Below the pieces are notes generated by a model. It was not told the DNA's origin. It was given only the letters and a program-made list of their open reading frames with translations, and did no database searches. From a virus: 64,000 nt of DNA. A program made the position numbers and the translations under genes. Location: positions 1-64,000 of the IMG/VR virus record IMGVR_UViG_3300031721_000685; one strand, 5' to 3'. This document shows, one piece after another, positions 63,527-64,000 of this stretch (positions within the stretch are counted from its first letter, which is position 1; each line of letters opens with the position of its first letter).

Positions 63527-64000
63527 TCATAAGCTTTTAGTTAAAGTGGCAATTTGAGATTTGAGTTCCTCAATTTGAGTAGATAATTCTTGAATAGCTT
63601 TAATAGCAACTGGAAGAAGTTTGCCAGGAGCAGCTTCCAATCTGTCTGGGTTTGTTTTTAACACAAGGTTCAAAACATCTTCAATGCCTGCATCTTGCTG
63701 TGCTTGATCCAATTCTTGTGCTATAAACCCAGTCTCTTTCTGTCCTACTTTAGCTCCGTCTCTCATGTTCCATGCAAACTGAACAGGATTTAATTTGTTG
63801 ATGAAGTCAAGACCAAACGGAAGTTCTTTGATGTCTGTTTTATCTCTACGATCTGACAATGCAGAAATGCTTGTGACTTGAGCACGAATTGCTGAAATAT
63901 TAGCGTCACCCAGAGTAATTTCATTGCTGACGTCCACTGCCGATGCTGCCGCATCGTGACCAATGAGGGTATTGTTGCTTCCGGTCGTCAGTGCGTCACC
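63527..64000 (-). CDS. Tail fibre C-terminus with S74 chaperone domain (5' end outside window)
   Basis: At least 157 residues, open to the window edge, so the start lies beyond 64000. NTLIGHDAA...NEITLGD is the fibre-stalk repeat just before the intramolecular chaperone. Then SDRRDKTDIKELPFGLDFINKLNPVQFAWN is the S74 (endosialidase chaperone) start with the Ser of the self-cleavage site, followed by ETGFIAQEL and a C-terminal coiled coil. The chaperone trimerises the fibre and cuts itself off. Confidence 0.85.
   Translation of the reverse strand, partial: GDALTTGSNNTLIGHDAAASAVDVSNEITLGDANISAIRAQVTSISALSDRRDKTDIKELPFGLDFINKLNPVQFAWNMRDGAKVGQKETGFIAQELDQAQQDAGIEDVLNLVLKTNPDRLEAAPGKLLPVAIKAIQELSTQIEELKSQIATLTKSL

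Noticed and set aside
1-64000. CRISPR array, integrase, transposase or tRNA genes
   Set aside because: None seen on either strand; repeats found are few, short and inside genes.

Overview
The window is 64 kb of a lytic, T4-type (contractile-tailed) bacteriophage genome, almost gapless in coding. Essentially the whole T4 core replication set is here: primase gp61, helicase gp41, clamp gp45, clamp loader gp44/gp62, polymerase gp43, UvsX/UvsY/UvsW, gp46/gp47, RegA and late sigma gp55. The head, neck and tail set gp13 to gp23 follows. Gene order, conserved small marine-type proteins, class I ribonucleotide reductase and several probable metabolic genes point to a marine T4-like phage of the cyanophage/pelagiphage type. 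Lipoproteins, signal peptides and an overlapping spanin pair show a Gram-negative host. I saw no photosynthesis genes, integrase, tRNA or CRISPR array. The host genus cannot be read from the sequence.

Layout. (1) 0-13 kb, minus strand: lipoprotein, DUF932 and GNAT-like genes, a GIY-YIG-type ORF, NrdA/NrdB with glutaredoxin, a 2OG-Fe(II) oxygenase pair, primase, and a lysis-type spanin pair. (2) 13-20 kb: small enzymes, an 840-residue polyprotein and three proteins with short T4 internal-protein-like N-termini (a ligase-like protein, a PD-(D/E)XK nuclease-like protein and one unknown). These may be packaged and injected. (3) 20.6-23.8 kb, plus strand: exported or membrane proteins behind a late promoter. 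At 24.5-24.7 kb is a plus-strand mini-transcript with its own late promoter and terminator. (4) 23.8-33 kb, minus: metalloprotease, gp41, UvsX, a phosphate-permease-like membrane protein, Hsp20, RegA, gp62, gp44 and gp45. (5) 33-39 kb: three glycosyltransferase-fold proteins (two TAGT-like), a small partner, a Mom-like acyltransferase and a ParB-like protein, read here as a DNA hypermodification cluster. (6) 39-49 kb: gp43, gp46/47, gp55, UvsW, an IscA-type protein, UvsY, a nucleotidyltransferase and a phosphomannomutase-like HAD. (7) 49-64 kb: virion genes gp23, gp22, gp21, a second polyprotein, gp67-like, gp20, gp19, gp18, gp17, gp16, gp15, gp14, gp13 and the 3' end of a tail-fibre gene.

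Regulation is legible. Early and middle operons have sigma70-type boxes (TTGACA, 16-17 bp, TATAAT). Virion genes have T4-type late boxes (TATAAATA) 25-90 bp upstream, fitting the gp55, gp45 and gp43 genes in the window. Two original links stand out. The Mom-like protein ends in the same TLESFF peptide as the DNA polymerase, which suggests clamp-coupled DNA modification. The two polyproteins carry repeated or isolated L-x-E junctions of the kind cut by the gp21 prohead protease, which suggests a processed, packaged and injected protein arsenal.
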